Shown here: positions 5,298 through 6,462 of the stretch, in pieces | Numbering within the stretch: the stretch's first letter is position 1 | Layout of the letters: each line of letters opens with the position of its first letter | Assembly (NCBI GenBank): GCA_029260335.1 | Contig: JAJDDL010000481.1 | Span: 1 to 6,462, forward strand | DNA length: 6,462 bases | Direction of reading: 5' to 3' | Source of the DNA: Phycisphaerales bacterium | GTDB lineage: Bacteria; Planctomycetota; Phycisphaerae; Phycisphaerales; UBA1924 | Position numbers and translations under genes: made by a program | Notes under the pieces: generated by a model | Seen by the model: the letters and a program-made list of their open reading frames with translations, nothing else | The model's database searches: none | Told to the model about the DNA's origin: nothing

Positions 5298-5969
5298 TCA
5301 GCCGACCTCCAATGTCTCGCCTGGCTGCATCGCCCGCACCTCGACGCCCTCGGGCCGAAACGCGGAAATATCGCTTGTGAGCAAGGGCCAGGTGCCGTAG
5401 TGGATCGGGATCGCCATGCGGGGGTTGATCATCTCGGCGGCGAGCTTGCCTAGCTCGGGGCCCATGGTGAACCGATCGCCCACGGGGATCATCGCGACGT
5501 CGGGCTTGTAGATCTCGCCGAGGAGTTTGAGGTCGCCGAAGAGCCCGGTGTCGCCCAGGTGATAGAGGGTGATGCCCCCGATGTTGGCGATGATGCCGCA
5601 GGGCATGCCCATGTACTTGCCCTCGAAGCTCGAAGAGTGGAACGCCTGGGTGAAGGCGATCCAGCCGAAGGGGGTCTCGATCTTGCCGCCGGGGTTGCCC
5701 GGCTCACATTTCTCGTGTCCCTGGCTCTGGAAATACTCGCAGATCTCGTACGCGGCGTACACGGTCGCGTTGCACGCCTCGGCGATCATGACGCTATCGC
5801 CCATGTGGTCGTCGTGGCCGTGCGTGAGCGCGAGCGCGGTGCACCGAAGATTCAACGGTTTCTTCACGGCAACCGGGTTGTTTTCCAGGAATGGATCGAT
5901 CGCCAGAGCGTGCTGGCCATCGCTGATCAGGAATCCTGAGTGGCCGAGAAACTCGATGGTGACTGACAC
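5298..5969 (-). CDS. UPF0173 metal-dependent hydrolase (metallo-beta-lactamase fold)
   Basis: A 223-residue cytoplasmic protein of the UPF0173 family (YtkL-like), which has the metallo-beta-lactamase fold; its substrate is not established. The metal site is complete: THGHDDHMGD (49-58) with the HxHxDH ligands His50, His52, Asp54 and His55, then His111 (AFHSSSF), Asp140 (LGDTGL) and His190 (PIHYGTWP). The N-terminal SVTIEFLGHSGFLI is typical of the family. I chose GTG 5969 because GAGGAG lies 6 nt before it and the length matches the usual about 225 residues; the longer frame to 6023 would run into trpE and adds unrelated residues. The gap to the trpE stop is 13 bp, so the two are very likely co-transcribed. 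No clear terminator follows it. Confidence 0.92.
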   Translation of the reverse strand: MSVTIEFLGHSGFLISDGQHALAIDPFLENNPVAVKKPLNLRCTALALTHGHDDHMGDSVMIAEACNATVYAAYEICEYFQSQGHEKCEPGNPGGKIETPFGWIAFTQAFHSSSFEGKYMGMPCGIIANIGGITLYHLGDTGLFGDLKLLGEIYKPDVAMIPVGDRFTMGPELGKLAAEMINPRMAIPIHYGTWPLLTSDISAFRPEGVEVRAMQPGETLEVG

Positions 5970-5975
5970 GTCAAT

Positions 5976-5981
5976 CTCCTC
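5976..5981 (-). promoter_or_regulatory. Shine-Dalgarno deciding the GTG start of the UPF0173 gene
   Basis: GAGGAG on the minus strand is followed by 6 nt and GTG 5969. It lies in the 13-bp gap directly after the trpE stop codon (5985-5983) and argues for the shorter protein. Confidence 0.75.
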
Positions 5982-5982
5982 T

Positions 5983-6462
5983 CTATGTACCTGGCATCGG
6001 ATCCGCGAACGCACTCTCTGCAAGGTCGATCGCTCGGGCCAGCGCCGCCGCCTTGTTCACCGTTTCCTGAAACTCATCGGGCGCCATGGAGTCGGCGACG
6101 ATCCCTCCAGCCGCTTGGACATGATATGTCCATGAGTCGTCGGTTTTGAGCGCGATGGGGACGACCATCGTGCGAAGCGCGAGGGCGAGGTCCATGTTGC
6201 CGTCGAGTCCGGCGTAGCCCATGCCCCCGCCGTAGGGCCCGCGGCGCAGCGGCTCGAGCTCGTCGATGATCTGCATCGCGCGGATCTTGGGCGCCCCCGA
6301 GATCGTGCCCACGGGCAGCGCCGCCCGCAGGGCGTCCCACGCGTCGAGCCCGTCGCGCACGCTGCCGGTGACGGTCGAGCTGATGTGCATGACATGGCTG
6401 TAGCGTTCGATCTCCATGCAGCTCTCGAGCTTGACGGATTCGGGGCTGGCGACCTTGCCCAC
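5983..6462 (-). CDS. trpE: Anthranilate synthase component I, C-terminal part (cut by window edge)
   Basis: TrpE converts chorismate, with ammonia or glutamine through TrpG, to anthranilate, the first step of tryptophan synthesis. Only the last 159 residues are in the window; the frame is open to the right edge and the first codon here, GTG, is an internal Val. The chorismate-binding domain is evident: IERYSHVMHI (18-27), GTISGAPKIRAMQIIDELEP (52-71), YGGGMGY (77-83), DGNMD (87-91), AGGIVADS (118-125) and ETVNKAAAL (133-141). These forms, notably IIDELEP, GNMD and AGGIVADS with NKA, fit TrpE better than PabB, though PabB or a dual-function enzyme cannot be excluded from this part alone. The downstream UPF0173 gene follows after 13 bp. 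Whether trpG or trpD lies upstream cannot be seen. Confidence 0.9.
   Translation of the reverse strand: MGKVASPESVKLESCMEIERYSHVMHISSTVTGSVRDGLDAWDALRAALPVGTISGAPKIRAMQIIDELEPLRRGPYGGGMGYAGLDGNMDLALALRTMVVPIALKTDDSWTYHVQAAGGIVADSMAPDEFQETVNKAAALARAIDLAESAFADPMPGT

Noticed and set aside
5280..5301. CTGAGC/GCTCAG hairpin over the UPF0173 stop codon as a terminator.
   Set aside because: Six base pairs with a 10-nt loop and no T tract on the minus strand; too weak to call.
1..6462. A previously undescribed multi-gene system, defence island or mobile element.
   Set aside because: All seven genes belong to known families, gene order looks like ordinary chromosome, and no integrase, transposase, tRNA attachment site, toxin or unknown gene cluster is present.

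Overview
The window is GC-rich, tightly packed bacterial DNA holding seven protein genes, five complete-looking or nearly so and two cut by the window edges. The gene content points to a planctomycete, probably of the Phycisphaerae type: a Lys/Arg/Ala/Thr-rich histone-H1-like protein, a class II (plant/actinobacterial-type) DAHP synthase, a ClpS of unusual, acidic-pocket type, and an intergenic repeat that I recall from planctomycete genomes. This assignment is an inference from family resemblance; no rRNA or other marker is present to prove it.

Layout. Positions 1-312 (minus) hold the N-terminal part of the histone-H1-like basic protein. It is divergent from a class II DAHP synthase gene (539-1924, plus), the entry step of aromatic amino acid synthesis, across a 226-bp region with clear hairpins. 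A small PilZ-domain gene follows (2065-2409, plus) and converges on a minus-strand cluster. Between the two convergent ends lies a 241-bp gap that carries a 21-bp perfect inverted repeat and a good intrinsic-terminator candidate for the PilZ gene.

The minus-strand cluster is transcribed from about 5190 leftwards: clpS (N-end rule adaptor), a D-2-hydroxyacid dehydrogenase resembling phosphoglycerate dehydrogenase that overlaps clpS by 23 nt, and a NeuC-type UDP-GlcNAc 2-epimerase. The clpS promoter candidate lies so close to the start codon that the mRNA may be leaderless. Upstream of this cluster, also on the minus strand, is the C-terminal third of anthranilate synthase component I (trpE, cut by the right edge), followed after 13 bp by a UPF0173 metallo-beta-lactamase-fold hydrolase with a strong Shine-Dalgarno and a GTG start.

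Functionally this is mostly housekeeping: two aromatic/tryptophan biosynthesis enzymes, a protease adaptor, a dehydrogenase, a sugar epimerase for nonulosonic-acid type glycans, a c-di-GMP receptor candidate and a chromatin-like protein. I found no tRNA, CRISPR array, insertion sequence, prophage or defence system. The points most worth a second look are the 3'-end-associated repeat/terminator arrangement, the altered substrate pocket of ClpS with its possible leaderless start, and the slippage-prone repeat array in the histone-like gene.
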